Shown here: positions 46,853 through 55,706 of the stretch, in pieces
How positions within the stretch are numbered: position 1 is the first letter of the stretch
How the letters are laid out: every line of letters starts with the position of its first letter
Made by a program: the position numbers and the translations under genes
Notes under the pieces: model-generated
What the model saw: the letters and a program-made list of their open reading frames with translations, nothing else
The model's database searches: none
Told to the model about the DNA's origin: nothing
Assembly: GCF_014843355.1 (NCBI RefSeq)
Contig: NZ_CP062137.1
Location: forward strand, 1,550,001-1,614,000
Source: Actinobacillus sp. GY-402
GTDB taxonomy: Bacteria; Pseudomonadota; Gammaproteobacteria; Enterobacterales; Pasteurellaceae
Length of the DNA: 64,000 nucleotides
Reading direction: 5' to 3'

Positions 46853-47641
46853 ATGTCGTATGCAATTTTTTCCATAATTTTTTATGTTATCAATATTCTG
46901 CTGATTACACCGATGCTGGCGAAAGCGCAAAGCGGCGAACAAATCCCAAAAGTCAATAAAACGTTCTTTATTTTGACCGCACTTTTAGCGATGATTTTGC
47001 ATCACTTATCCTTTCGTGAAAGCGCGGTGCACACTTCGGAAGGAACCAGTTTTTCTCTGCTCGCCGTCAGTTCCATGATCAGCCTGGTTATCGCGTTATT
47101 AGTAACGGTTCCCGCGATATTCAGAGTTAAAACTCTCGCTTTTTTACTGCCCTTGGTTTACAGTTTCGCCATTATCAATTTATTGCTGACGGAATTTTTA
47201 TCAAGCCAAGCGGTGCAATGGCATCGTCAAGTCTTGTTCCATATTGCGTTGTCATTATTAACTTATGCCGTCTGTTTTATCGCCATGCTTTACAGTATGC
47301 AGATTGTCTGGCTGGACAATAAACTCAAACAGAAAAAAATGATGCCGTCTCCCGCCATTCCGCCGTTAATGATGGTGGAACGCCATTTTTTCCGCGTAAT
47401 GTTAACCGGTTTTATTTTGCTCACCGCGACGCTGATTTCAGGCTCCATTTATTTATTGAACGCCCCGGATTCCTCCAATTTACATAAAGCGTTGTTTTCT
47501 TTTCTCAGCTGGATAGTGTTCGGCATTTTATTAATCGGCCATTGGAAATACCACTGGCGCGGAAAAAGAATGATCATTTATACGATTTCAGGTATGATCC
47601 TGCTTACTATCGCTTATTTCGGCAGTCGAATTATGCTGTAA
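46853..47641 (+). CDS. ypjD: Inner-membrane protein YpjD (CcsA/HemX-like)
   Basis: The 262-residue integral membrane protein has about eight hydrophobic segments. The motif around QWHRQVLFHIALSLLTYAVC, and the later His (MMVERHFFRVMLTGFILLTATLISG and GILLIGHWKYHWRGKR), place it in the cytochrome-c-assembly-like family. The order ffh / ypjD / yfjD is conserved in E. coli. Function is not settled; a link to divalent-cation resistance has been proposed. A USS encodes ILTALLA in the second segment. Confidence 0.88.
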   Translation: MSYAIFSIIFYVINILLITPMLAKAQSGEQIPKVNKTFFILTALLAMILHHLSFRESAVHTSEGTSFSLLAVSSMISLVIALLVTVPAIFRVKTLAFLLPLVYSFAIINLLLTEFLSSQAVQWHRQVLFHIALSLLTYAVCFIAMLYSMQIVWLDNKLKQKKMMPSPAIPPLMMVERHFFRVMLTGFILLTATLISGSIYLLNAPDSSNLHKALFSFLSWIVFGILLIGHWKYHWRGKRMIIYTISGMILLTIAYFGSRIML

Positions 47642-47730
47642 ATATGCGTCCGAGACGAACGCCGGCAATAATCGAAACATAAACGAATTGGTCTGCCGAG
47701 TCTATTTCTACTTTACAAAAGGACAACAAG

Positions 47731-48990
47731 TTGGACAGTATTCCCCTTAGTACCCTGATTATTTCGCTTGTCATCTGTTTAATTTTATCCGCCTATTTCT
47801 CCGGTTCCGAAACGGGGCTGCTTGCCGCTAATCGTTATCGTACCCGCCATCTTGCCGAAAAAGGGCATTCCGGCGCAAAAAAAACAGAAAATTTATTAAA
47901 AAAAACGGATAAATTGCTCAGTTTGATTCTTATCTGTAACAACCTGGTGAATATTTCCGCTTCCGCCATCGCTACCATTATCGGTATGCGTCTGTACGGC
48001 GATGCCGGTGTGGCTATCGCAACCGGAACATTAACTTTTGTCATGTTGGTGTTTTCCGAAATTTATCCGAAAACCATTGCGGCCATTTACCCCGAAAAAG
48101 TAGCGTTTCTGAGCAGCCATCTTCTCACTCCGTTGATGAAAATATGCACGCCGTTGGTGTTTTTGATGAATATCATCATAAAAGGGTTGATTAAAATCAC
48201 CGGTTTAAAATCGGAAGCCAAAAATACCAATCTCAGCCCGGAAGAATTGCGCGCCATCGTCAATGAAAGCGGCAAATTCATTCCTTCCGCTCACCAGGAA
48301 ATGCTGCTTTCCATCCTGGATTTGGAAGAAGTCACAGTAGACGACATCATGGTTCCGCGCAACGATATTTCGGGGATTGATATTAACGACGACTGGAAAG
48401 CCATTATGCGCCAGCTCAACCACGCTCCGCACGGCCGCGTAGTATTGTATAAAGACAATATGGACGAAAACGTGATCGGATTCCTGCGCATTCGCGAGGC
48501 TTTCCGTTTAATGCTGGACAAAAACGAATTCACCAAAGAAGTGTTATTGCGTGCCGCCGACGAAATTTACTACATTCCCGAAGGAACGGCGTTGAACGCT
48601 CAATTATTGAATTTCCGCAACAATAAAGAACGCATCGGTTTGGTTGTGGATGAATACGGCGACATCAAAGGTTTAGTCACGCTGGAAGATATTCTGGAAG
48701 AAATCGTCGGTGAATTCACCACCTCCACGACGCCTTCCATCGATGAAGAAGTGGTACCGCAATCCGACGGTTCCGTTATCATTGACGGCGCAGCGAATCT
48801 GCGAGACATCAACAAACTTTTCGACTGGAATCTCAATACCGACGACGTGCGGACTTTCAACGGATTTATTCTCGAATATTTGGAAGAAATCCCGGAAGAA
48901 GGCACGGAATTTGAGTTGGACGGCTTACGGATTACCATTCTGGAAGTTGCCGACAACATGGTGAAACAGGCAAAAGTCGTCAAAATCTGA
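47731..48990 (+). CDS. yfjD: CNNM/CorC-family membrane protein YfjD (CorB-like)
   Basis: The 419-residue protein has a CNNM (DUF21) membrane domain (about 1-180; AYFSGSETGLLAANRYR, LICNNLVNISASAIATIIG), a CBS pair (about 195-330; VDDIMVPRNDISGID, KERIGLVVDEYGDIKGLVTLEDILEEI) and a C-terminal CorC-HlyC domain. The family is tied to magnesium transport or homeostasis. It lies 89 bases after ypjD. Confidence 0.93.
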   Translation: MDSIPLSTLIISLVICLILSAYFSGSETGLLAANRYRTRHLAEKGHSGAKKTENLLKKTDKLLSLILICNNLVNISASAIATIIGMRLYGDAGVAIATGTLTFVMLVFSEIYPKTIAAIYPEKVAFLSSHLLTPLMKICTPLVFLMNIIIKGLIKITGLKSEAKNTNLSPEELRAIVNESGKFIPSAHQEMLLSILDLEEVTVDDIMVPRNDISGIDINDDWKAIMRQLNHAPHGRVVLYKDNMDENVIGFLRIREAFRLMLDKNEFTKEVLLRAADEIYYIPEGTALNAQLLNFRNNKERIGLVVDEYGDIKGLVTLEDILEEIVGEFTTSTTPSIDEEVVPQSDGSVIIDGAANLRDINKLFDWNLNTDDVRTFNGFILEYLEEIPEEGTEFELDGLRITILEVADNMVKQAKVVKI

Positions 48991-49003
48991 CCGCACTTTG
49001 CTC

Positions 49004-49443
49004 TACCTCCCAAAGGTTGGACAGGTTAGTTAGTTAAATACTGAGCTCTGTATTGTGCAGGGCTCAAGTTTTTTAAATCCGTTTTTGATTGACTTCCGTC
49101 ACGCTGAAATCACGATTCAGTAAATTCGACGCAATATACGACGTTTTCCGTGTCTTTTCTTGCACAATATGGAATGAATATTCAGTTCGTTTTATAAAGC
49201 GATAACAGACTCGCTTTCGCCTTCGCATAATTTCACTTAACCTGTTGATAATAAAAGGTTAAATGCGACATTTAGGCGATCTTAAGTAAATCGCCTAAAG
49301 CATGATGCGGCTTCAACTTGCGGATGACGTCTCTTCTTTCCGCCGCCGTTTTTGCCGGTCGAGCTCCTCCAACTTTTTTAAGTACGCATTCTCCGCATGT
49401 AAATAAGCCGGTTCGCGCTACAACTTGTTGAACGCTTACCGCT
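49004..49443 (-). mobile_element. Decayed IS3-family (IS150-like) insertion sequence
   Basis: Read leftward, broken pieces of both transposase frames remain. The orfA tail reads ENAYLKKLEELDRQ (about 49402-49360). The orfB start in another frame reads VIRKLKPHHALGDLLKIA then a stop, then SHLTFYYQQVK. Further on are SNLLNRDFSVTEVNQK (about 49125-49080) and the C terminus KNLSPAQYRAQYLTN with stop at 49028-49026. The DDE catalytic core is deleted. The end sequence CTGTCCAACCTTTGGGAGG (about 49024-49006) resembles IS150-group termini. The opposite end is not clear (a weak candidate near 49512). It fills most of the 632-base gap between yfjD and xerC. Also present is a perfect 10-bp palindrome, TTTAGGCGAT / ATCGCCTAAA, at 49271-49299. 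Confidence 0.85.
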
Positions 49444-49622
49444 CAGTGACAAGTTTGCAACGCTTAAACAAAATTGATAAGAATAAGCCACGTCCTGCAC
49501 CTCAATTTGGGTGTCCGGGGTTTTGGATATGAATAAAAGTGCGGTCGATTTTTGTCACGTTTTTTGATGTTTTTTCTTGCCGGATTTTGTTCTAGAATAG
49601 GCGTCACCGAGGTAAATTCACA

Positions 49623-50510
49623 ATGCAAAACGCCCTTCAAAAATATTACGATTATTTGCGGATAGAACGCCGGCTCAGCCCGTACACGCTGCTCAATTAC
49701 CGACGTCAACTGACGGCCGTCACCGACATGCTGGCGCAAAACGGCATTCATTCCTGGCAACAAGTTACGTCGAGCGTGGTGCGCTTTATTCTGGCGGAAA
49801 GCCGCAAATCGGGTTTGCATGAAAAAAGCCTGGCGTTGCGTTTGTCGGCGCTGCGTCGGTTTTTAGCCTATTTGGTCGTTCAGGGCGAACTGAAAGTGAA
49901 TCCCGCCACCGGCATTTCTGCGCCGAAACAGGGAAAACATTTGCCGAAAAATATCGATCAGGAACAAATCGGTAAACTGCTGGATAATCACAGTAACGAA
50001 CCCATTGACATCCGCGATCGCGCCATGCTGGAGCTGATGTACAGCTCAGGTTTGCGGCTGTCGGAGCTGCAAGGATTAGATCTCAACCACGTGAATCTGC
50101 AATCCCGCGAAGTGCGCGTGCTGGGGAAAGGCTCGAAAGAACGCATTCTGCCTGTGGGACATCAGGCGTTAGAAGCGATTAGAGACTGGTTGCGGGTGCG
50201 TTTGCGGTTCAATCCCACGGACGACGCGTTATTTGTCAGTTCTCAAGGCGGGCGCTTAACTCAGCGCGCCATTCAAAAACGCATGGAAATCTGGGGCGTA
50301 AAACAAGGATTGAGCACCCATCTTAATCCGCACAAACTGCGCCACAGTTTCGCCACCCATATGCTGGAAGCCAGTTCCGATTTACGCGCCGTGCAGGAAC
50401 TGCTCGGACACAGCAATCTGGCCACCACACAAATTTACACCCATTTGGATTTCAAACATCTTGCGGATGTATACGATCAGGCACATCCGCGCGCTAAACG
50501 AAAAGGTTAA
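49623..50510 (+). CDS. xerC: Tyrosine recombinase XerC
   Basis: XerC resolves chromosome dimers at dif with XerD. The 295 residues include an N-terminal SAM-like core-binding domain (about 1-90) and a catalytic domain with Arg ([13 protein letters not shown]), Lys ([12 protein letters not shown]), His-x-x-Arg ([14 protein letters not shown]), His ([16 protein letters not shown]) and the nucleophile Tyr in QIYTHL. It lies upstream of yigB as in E. coli, though no dapF precedes it. Confidence 0.96.
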   Translation: MQNALQKYYDYLRIERRLSPYTLLNYRRQLTAVTDMLAQNGIHSWQQVTSSVVRFILAESRKSGLHEKSLALRLSALRRFLAYLVVQGELKVNPATGISAPKQGKHLPKNIDQEQIGKLLDNHSNEPIDIRDRAMLELMYSSGLRLSELQGLDLNHVNLQSREVRVLGKGSKERILPVGHQALEAIRDWLRVRLRFNPTDDALFVSSQGGRLTQRAIQKRMEIWGVKQGLSTHLNPHKLRHSFATHMLEASSDLRAVQELLGHSNLATTQIYTHLDFKHLADVYDQAHPRAKRKG

Positions 50511-50519
50511 AAAAACAGC

Positions 50520-51230
50520 ATGAAATTTTACCGCACTTTTCTACCGTTTAAGGTTATCAGTTTTGACCTGGACGACACCCTTTACGATAACCGCGAAGTC
50601 ATTCGTACCGCCAATCAGGAATTTTTGTCGCGGTTACAGCAAACCAGTCAAATCTCCGACCTGAACGAAGAAACCTGGCAGGCGTGGAAAGATCGCGTCG
50701 CGCAACAGGAACCCGTTTTATGCGAAGATGTCACGGCCTGGCGCAAATTAGCCATGCAGCGCATGCTCGAGCATCACGGCAAAAGTGCGGTAGAAATTCA
50801 GTATATTTCTCAGGGCGTTATGCAACATTTCCTGGAATTTCGCCATGAAATTAGCGTGCCGTCCAAAACTATCGCCATTCTCAACCTGCTCAAACAACGC
50901 TATCGCCTGGCGGCAATCACCAACGGCAATGTTACGCCGCGCCGCATAGGGTTGAACCAGTTTGACGTCGTCTATTGCGGCGGTTTACAGGGCAGAGCCA
51001 AACCTCATCAGGATTTATTTCATCGAACCGCCGAATATTTCGGCGTTCGGCCTGATGAAATTTTACACATCGGCGATAATCTGATCACCGATGTGCGGGG
51101 CGCTATTCAAGCGGGATGCCAGGCGGGCTGGATTAATTTATCCGATAAAAGCATACGGGAATTCAGCGACGCCACTTTATTGCCGACCATGGAAATCTCG
51201 GATTTACTACAGTTACTTGACTTGATATAA
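50520..51230 (+). CDS. yigB: HAD-family phosphatase YigB
   Basis: The 236-residue haloacid-dehalogenase-type hydrolase has motif I (VISFDLDDTLYDN), motif II (AAITNGN), motif III Lys (GRAKPHQDLF) and motif IV (ILHIGDNLITDVRGAIQAG). In E. coli YigB acts on flavin-pathway phosphates such as FMN and the pyrimidine precursor. The first codons overlap a USS (FYRTFL), another lies at KSAVEI. It follows xerC by 9 bases. Confidence 0.93.
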   Translation: MKFYRTFLPFKVISFDLDDTLYDNREVIRTANQEFLSRLQQTSQISDLNEETWQAWKDRVAQQEPVLCEDVTAWRKLAMQRMLEHHGKSAVEIQYISQGVMQHFLEFRHEISVPSKTIAILNLLKQRYRLAAITNGNVTPRRIGLNQFDVVYCGGLQGRAKPHQDLFHRTAEYFGVRPDEILHIGDNLITDVRGAIQAGCQAGWINLSDKSIREFSDATLLPTMEISDLLQLLDLI

Positions 51231-51346
51231 AGGCATAGTAGACAAAATGGTTGCTAATGAATCTTTTTAATTATCCTTAGCCGCTCTTTTAAAAAATCTT
51301 TATGTTTTCAATACCAGTGATGTAACCGTAAATAAAATACTTTTTA

Positions 51347-51380
51347 GGCGCTCTTTTTAAGAGTCGGCGCCATTATTTTT
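51347..51380 (+). terminator. Probable terminator after yigB
   Basis: An imperfect hairpin GGCG-CTCTT-TTT-AAGAG-TCG-GCGCC is followed by ATTATTTTT on the + strand. It lies 117 bases after yigB and 16 bases before the end of the convergent MFS gene. The fit is only moderate. Confidence 0.45.
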
Positions 51381-51394
51381 AATTCCTCACGCTG

Positions 51395-52603
51395 TCAATC
51401 CAGCGCCTTACCTTTCAATTCCGGAATTAAGAATAAAGTGGCGACCATATCCAACAGATAAATCGCCGCTAAAAAGCCAATAGCGATTTGGAAAGAATAA
51501 GCGGAAACCACCGCGCCCACCACAATGGGACCAAAACCGCCCACGGCTCGTCCCAAATTAAACAGCACATTCTGTGCCGTGGCGCGGGCTTCCGTCGGAT
51601 AAGCTTCCGACATTAACGCGCCGTAGCCGCCCATCATCCCGTTCACAAAAGCACCGAGTGCCGCGCCGGCAAACAGCATAACGGTCGGATGAGTTAATTG
51701 GGAATAAACGATAATACTGATAACCGCACCGGCTTGGAACAACAGAAAACTCGGTTTGCGTCCGATTTTATCCGCCAGGCGGCCGAAAATCCAAATTCCC
51801 GCCATCATGCCGAAAATCGTCACCGCCGTCCACACGCCGGATTTAGTCAAGCTAAAACCGAGTTGCTTGGATAAAAAATTCGGCAGCCAAATCATAATAC
51901 CGTAATAACCGAAATTTTGTACCGAAGTTAACACCACCACGCCCAAACTGACTTTCGCCGTCGCCTTATCTTTCACTAATAATTTGAACGGCGAACTTTT
52001 CGGTTTATCCGTTACGGTCTGTTTTTTCACAAAAACTTCCGGTTCATGTAAACGGGCACGCAGAAACCAGGCGACAAAAGCCGGAAAAATCCCCACTAAA
52101 AACATACCGCGCCAACCGATAATCGGTAAGAATAATGGGGTTAATAATGCCGCCGCCAATACGCCGACCTGCCAACCCAACGCCACATAGGAAGAAGCTT
52201 TAGCACGATGGCGCGCCGGCCAGGCTTCCGCCGCCAGCGCCATACCGATACCGAATTCACCGCCTAAACCGATGCCGGCAATGGTGCGATAAATTAACAG
52301 ATCCCAATAGCCTTGGGCAAAAGCGCACAATCCGGTAAATACGGCGAATAACAGAATAGTCCAGGTGAGCACCCGCACACGCCCGTATTTATCGCTCAAG
52401 GCGCCAAAGACAATTCCGCCCGCTACGGCGCCAATCAGCGTCCAGGTGACTAAAGAACCCGCCTGAGCCGGCGATAATGCGAGATCGGCGGAAATAGCGG
52501 AAAGCATAAAACCGAGAATTAAAAGATCGAAGCCGTCCATGGCGTAGCCCACGGCAGAGCCCATTAGCGCTTTCCAGCCGTAGCTGTTTACTTTATTTGA
52601 CAT
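51395..52603 (-). CDS. MFS transporter, metabolite:H+ symporter type
   Basis: The 402-residue protein has 12 predicted membrane segments and strong MFS marks: GFDLLILGFMLSAIS in helix 1, GALSDKYGRVRVLT in the loop 2-3, YRTIAGIGLGGEFGIGMALAAE in helix 4, and GRLADKIGRKPSFLLFQ in loop 8-9. It closely resembles the Haemophilus influenzae HI1104 product as I recall it, a putative metabolite transporter of unproven substrate (aromatic or sugar acid permeases are relatives). The ATG at 52603, with AAAGGA upstream, is chosen over a longer frame. Confidence 0.9.
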   Translation of the reverse strand: MSNKVNSYGWKALMGSAVGYAMDGFDLLILGFMLSAISADLALSPAQAGSLVTWTLIGAVAGGIVFGALSDKYGRVRVLTWTILLFAVFTGLCAFAQGYWDLLIYRTIAGIGLGGEFGIGMALAAEAWPARHRAKASSYVALGWQVGVLAAALLTPLFLPIIGWRGMFLVGIFPAFVAWFLRARLHEPEVFVKKQTVTDKPKSSPFKLLVKDKATAKVSLGVVVLTSVQNFGYYGIMIWLPNFLSKQLGFSLTKSGVWTAVTIFGMMAGIWIFGRLADKIGRKPSFLLFQAGAVISIIVYSQLTHPTVMLFAGAALGAFVNGMMGGYGALMSEAYPTEARATAQNVLFNLGRAVGGFGPIVVGAVVSAYSFQIAIGFLAAIYLLDMVATLFLIPELKGKALD

Positions 52604-52734
52604 GATGAAGTCCTTTTGTTGCTCGCAGGCAACCTTTAAAGTCAAAGAAGAGAAAAAAGACACTTTCCCATCGGGAAATTGAGGCGTAGTTTAGGAAATT
52701 CCGCCTGATTTGACAATAAAATTTCGTAAAAAAT

Positions 52735-52759
52735 GACCGCACTTACATAAAGTGCGGTC
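52735..52759 (-). terminator. Paired-USS terminator of glmS
   Basis: GACCGCACTT and AAGTGCGGTC with a 5-base loop (ACATA), followed leftward by ATTTTTT. It lies 25 bases after the glmS stop. It is the tightest USS pair in the window. Confidence 0.88.
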
Positions 52760-52783
52760 GATTTTCAGCAAGTTTTTTACGGA

Positions 52784-54616
52784 TTATTCCACCGTCACCG
52801 CTTTCGCCAGGTTACGCGGTTGGTCAACGTCGGTACCTTTGATTAACGCGATGTGATACGACAACAATTGTAACGGCACGGTATAGAAAATCGGCGCGGT
52901 CACTTCGTCTACTTTCGGTAACACGATGGTTTTGAAGTTATCGGCGTCGGTAAAACCGGCGTCGCTATCGGCAAATACATACAACTGACCGCCGCGGGCG
53001 CGCACTTCCTCGATATTGGATTTCACTTTTTCCAATAAATCGTTTTCCGGCGCCACCACCACAACCGGCATTTCGCTGTCGATTAACGCCAACGGACCGT
53101 GTTTTAATTCACCCGCCGCATAAGCTTCCGCATGAATATATGAAATTTCTTTCAGTTTCAGAGCGGATTCCATCGCAATCGGATAATATTCACCGCGCCC
53201 CAAAAACAGGGTGTGGTGTTTTTCCGCAAAATCTTCCGACAGCATTTCAATTTGTTTATTGAACACCAAAGCGCTTTCAATTTGAGCCGGTAAGCGTTGT
53301 AACGATTGAATGATGTGATGTTCCTGTTCTTCGCTTAAATTGCCTTTCAAACGACCGAGCGCCGCGGTTAACAACAACAGACAGGTTAATTGAGTGGTGA
53401 ACGCTTTGGTTGACGCAACACCGATTTCCACGCCCGCACGCGTTAAGAAAGCGAAATCCGATTCGCGCACCAACGAAGAACTTGCCACGTTACAAATTGT
53501 CATTGCCGACATATAACCGGATTCTTTTGCCAAACGTAACGCCGCCAGGGTGTCCGCCGTTTCACCGGACTGTGAAAGGGTGATCAACAAGCTGTTCGGA
53601 CGGGTCACGAATTTACGATAACGGAATTCCGATGCGATTTCCACATCACAACTTACGCCGGCAATCGCTTCGAACCAATAACGCGCCACCATACCCGCAT
53701 TATACGAAGTACCGCAAGCCACAATTTGAATATGTTCCGTTTTAGCCAGAATTTCCGCCGCATTCGGACCGATAGCGTCAATGTTGACTTTACCTTCTTT
53801 GATACGACCGTCCAAAGTGTTCATAATGGCAACCGGCTGTTCAAAAATTTCTTTTTGCATGTAATGACGGTAAGGGCCTTTATCCGCGGCATCCGCTTCA
53901 AAGTTACCTTCATGGATTTCGCGTTGCACTTTTTGACCGTCGCGGGTATAGATTTGCACGGATTTGCGGGTAATTTCCGCCACATCGCCTTCTTCCAGAT
54001 AAGTGAAACGGCGGGTTACGCTTAATAACGCCAACGGGTCGGAAGCAACAAAGTTTTCACCTACGCCGTAACCGATAACTAACGGGCTGCCGGAACGGGC
54101 AACGATTAAATGTTCGGGTTCTTCTTCGTTTAATACCACCGTACCGTATGCACCGCGCAGTTGTTTTACGGTTTTTTGTACCGCTTCCAACAATGAACCT
54201 GAAGTACGCAATTCCCATTCCACTAAGTGTGCGATAACTTCGGTATCGGTTTGAGATTTAAACACATAACCGCGTTCCTGCAGAAGCGCTCTTAATTCTT
54301 CATAGTTTTCGATGATGCCGTTATGCACGACCGCAATTTTGCCCGAACGGTGCGGGTGTGCGTTGACTTCCGTCGGTTCGCCGTGAGTCGCCCAGCGGGT
54401 ATGCGCAATACCGGTTCCGCCCAACAGCGGTTTTTCCGCCATGGCGTCATCCAGGGCTTTGACTTTGCCCACACGACGCAGGATTTGCATATTTTTATCG
54501 GCACCTAATACCGCAACACCGGCTGAATCATAACCGCGATATTCTAAACGATGTAAACCATCGACTAAAATTTCCGCCACATCACGTTGCGCTACCGCAC
54601 CAACAATACCACACAT
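52784..54616 (-). CDS. glmS: Glucosamine-6-phosphate synthase
   Basis: GlmS makes glucosamine-6-phosphate from fructose-6-phosphate and glutamine, feeding peptidoglycan and LPS. The 610 residues match E. coli (609). The N-terminal glutaminase has catalytic Cys2 ([13 protein letters not shown]), [16 protein letters not shown] and [21 protein letters not shown] at the linker. Two SIS domains follow ([41 protein letters not shown]). It lies 62 bases after the DeoR-type regulator on the same strand. Confidence 0.98.
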   Translation of the reverse strand: MCGIVGAVAQRDVAEILVDGLHRLEYRGYDSAGVAVLGADKNMQILRRVGKVKALDDAMAEKPLLGGTGIAHTRWATHGEPTEVNAHPHRSGKIAVVHNGIIENYEELRALLQERGYVFKSQTDTEVIAHLVEWELRTSGSLLEAVQKTVKQLRGAYGTVVLNEEEPEHLIVARSGSPLVIGYGVGENFVASDPLALLSVTRRFTYLEEGDVAEITRKSVQIYTRDGQKVQREIHEGNFEADAADKGPYRHYMQKEIFEQPVAIMNTLDGRIKEGKVNIDAIGPNAAEILAKTEHIQIVACGTSYNAGMVARYWFEAIAGVSCDVEIASEFRYRKFVTRPNSLLITLSQSGETADTLAALRLAKESGYMSAMTICNVASSSLVRESDFAFLTRAGVEIGVASTKAFTTQLTCLLLLTAALGRLKGNLSEEQEHHIIQSLQRLPAQIESALVFNKQIEMLSEDFAEKHHTLFLGRGEYYPIAMESALKLKEISYIHAEAYAAGELKHGPLALIDSEMPVVVVAPENDLLEKVKSNIEEVRARGGQLYVFADSDAGFTDADNFKTIVLPKVDEVTAPIFYTVPLQLLSYHIALIKGTDVDQPRNLAKAVTVE

Positions 54617-54678
54617 AATTTTTTCCTCTTAGTTGCAGTGAGATTTCCCCACTAAATGGTTAAATATAAACTTTTCAA

Positions 54679-55464
54679 TTATTTCGCAATAATCACTTCG
54701 ACATGATGTCCTTCGATAACCGCTTTATCTTTATCGGACAGCAAATCATCCGTCACCAACACGTCAATTTGCGCCCAATTCAATTCTAAATTCGGCATTT
54801 TGCGCCCGATTTTCTGGCTTTCCACCATCACGATCACTTCCCGGCTGACTTCCGCCATCACCTGGCTTAATCCCACCAATTCGTTGAAAGTCGTCGTGCC
54901 CCGTTCCAAATCAATACCGTCGGCACCGATAAAAAGCTGGTCAAAATCGTAAGAACGCAACACCTGCTCCGCCACCTTCCCCTGGAAGGATTCCGAACGG
55001 GTGTCCCAAGTACCGCCGGTCATCAGCAAAGTCGGTTCGTTTTCCAGCGAACGCAATTCGCTTGCCACCGACAAAGAATTAGTCATCACCACCAATCCTT
55101 GTTTACTGTTCAACTGCTTAATGAGCGCCGCCGTCGTACTGCCGCTGTCAATAATAATACGATGATGATCCTTAATCCTTTCAGCCGCCGCTTTCGCTAT
55201 AGACAACTTTCGTTTCGAAAGGTTCTCATCCTGCGATTCATCAATGAAATCTTTCGGCATTAAAATTGCTCCGCCGTAACGGCGAACCAAAAAACCGTTG
55301 ATTTCAAGTGCGGTCAAATCTTTACGGATCGTGACTTCGGAAGTATCAAAAAGTTGAACCAACTGTTCTACGCTCACTTCGCCCTTATCCTGCAACAACT
55401 GCATAATGGCGTGACGGCGTTGTTGGGTATTGCGCACGGGGGAATTTCGTTTTGTCATTTCCAT
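54679..55464 (-). CDS. DeoR-family transcriptional regulator next to glmS
   Basis: The 261-residue sugar-operon repressor type has an N-terminal HTH (QRRHAIMQLLQDKGEVSVEQ, then TSEVTIRKDLTALEINGFLVRRYGGAI) and a C-terminal DeoR sensor domain (IIIDSGSTTAALIKQL, LMTGGTWDTRSESFQG, LFIGADGID). The sensor part usually binds a phosphosugar. Placement directly upstream of glmS suggests amino-sugar control, possibly of glmS itself; this is inference. Two ATGs (55464, 55458) are possible. Confidence 0.88.
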   Translation of the reverse strand: MEMTKRNSPVRNTQQRRHAIMQLLQDKGEVSVEQLVQLFDTSEVTIRKDLTALEINGFLVRRYGGAILMPKDFIDESQDENLSKRKLSIAKAAAERIKDHHRIIIDSGSTTAALIKQLNSKQGLVVMTNSLSVASELRSLENEPTLLMTGGTWDTRSESFQGKVAEQVLRSYDFDQLFIGADGIDLERGTTTFNELVGLSQVMAEVSREVIVMVESQKIGRKMPNLELNWAQIDVLVTDDLLSDKDKAVIEGHHVEVIIAK

Positions 55465-55526
55465 GGTTAATGTTCGCCCTAAAGTTTCGTTTCGGAATTA
55501 TAAGTTAATTTTTCGAAATGTAAACA

Positions 55527-55557
55527 ATAAAAAAGCCGCAATCAGCATTGCGGCTTT
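55527..55557 (-). terminator. Strong intrinsic terminator, probably of the agcS transcript
   Basis: An 11-bp perfect stem AAAGCCGCAAT / ATTGCGGCTTT with loop CAGC (GCTG read leftward) and a T run. It lies about 150 bases after the agcS stop; the stretch between (55558-55706) shows no convincing gene. Terminates either a long agcS 3' untranslated region or a separate small RNA. Confidence 0.88.
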
Positions 55558-55706
55558 GAACTGAGTTTATTAAGAATTATCCGTCATACGCGGACATTAA
55601 AAAACGTTGCGGTTTTTATGCGTAATCGTCGGTGCGATCACTTATGGCTTCGCCACCGTTGACAAATCCAACATCAAAAAAACATTGCGTTTTTTGACCG
55701 CACTTT

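Noticed and set aside
46742-46942. 66-codon frame between ffh and ypjD on the - strand
   Set aside because: It overlaps the ypjD start antisense, and has no ribosome site or homology.
49271-49299. 10-bp palindrome as a terminator
   Set aside because: No T run on either side, and it lies in decayed transposase sequence.
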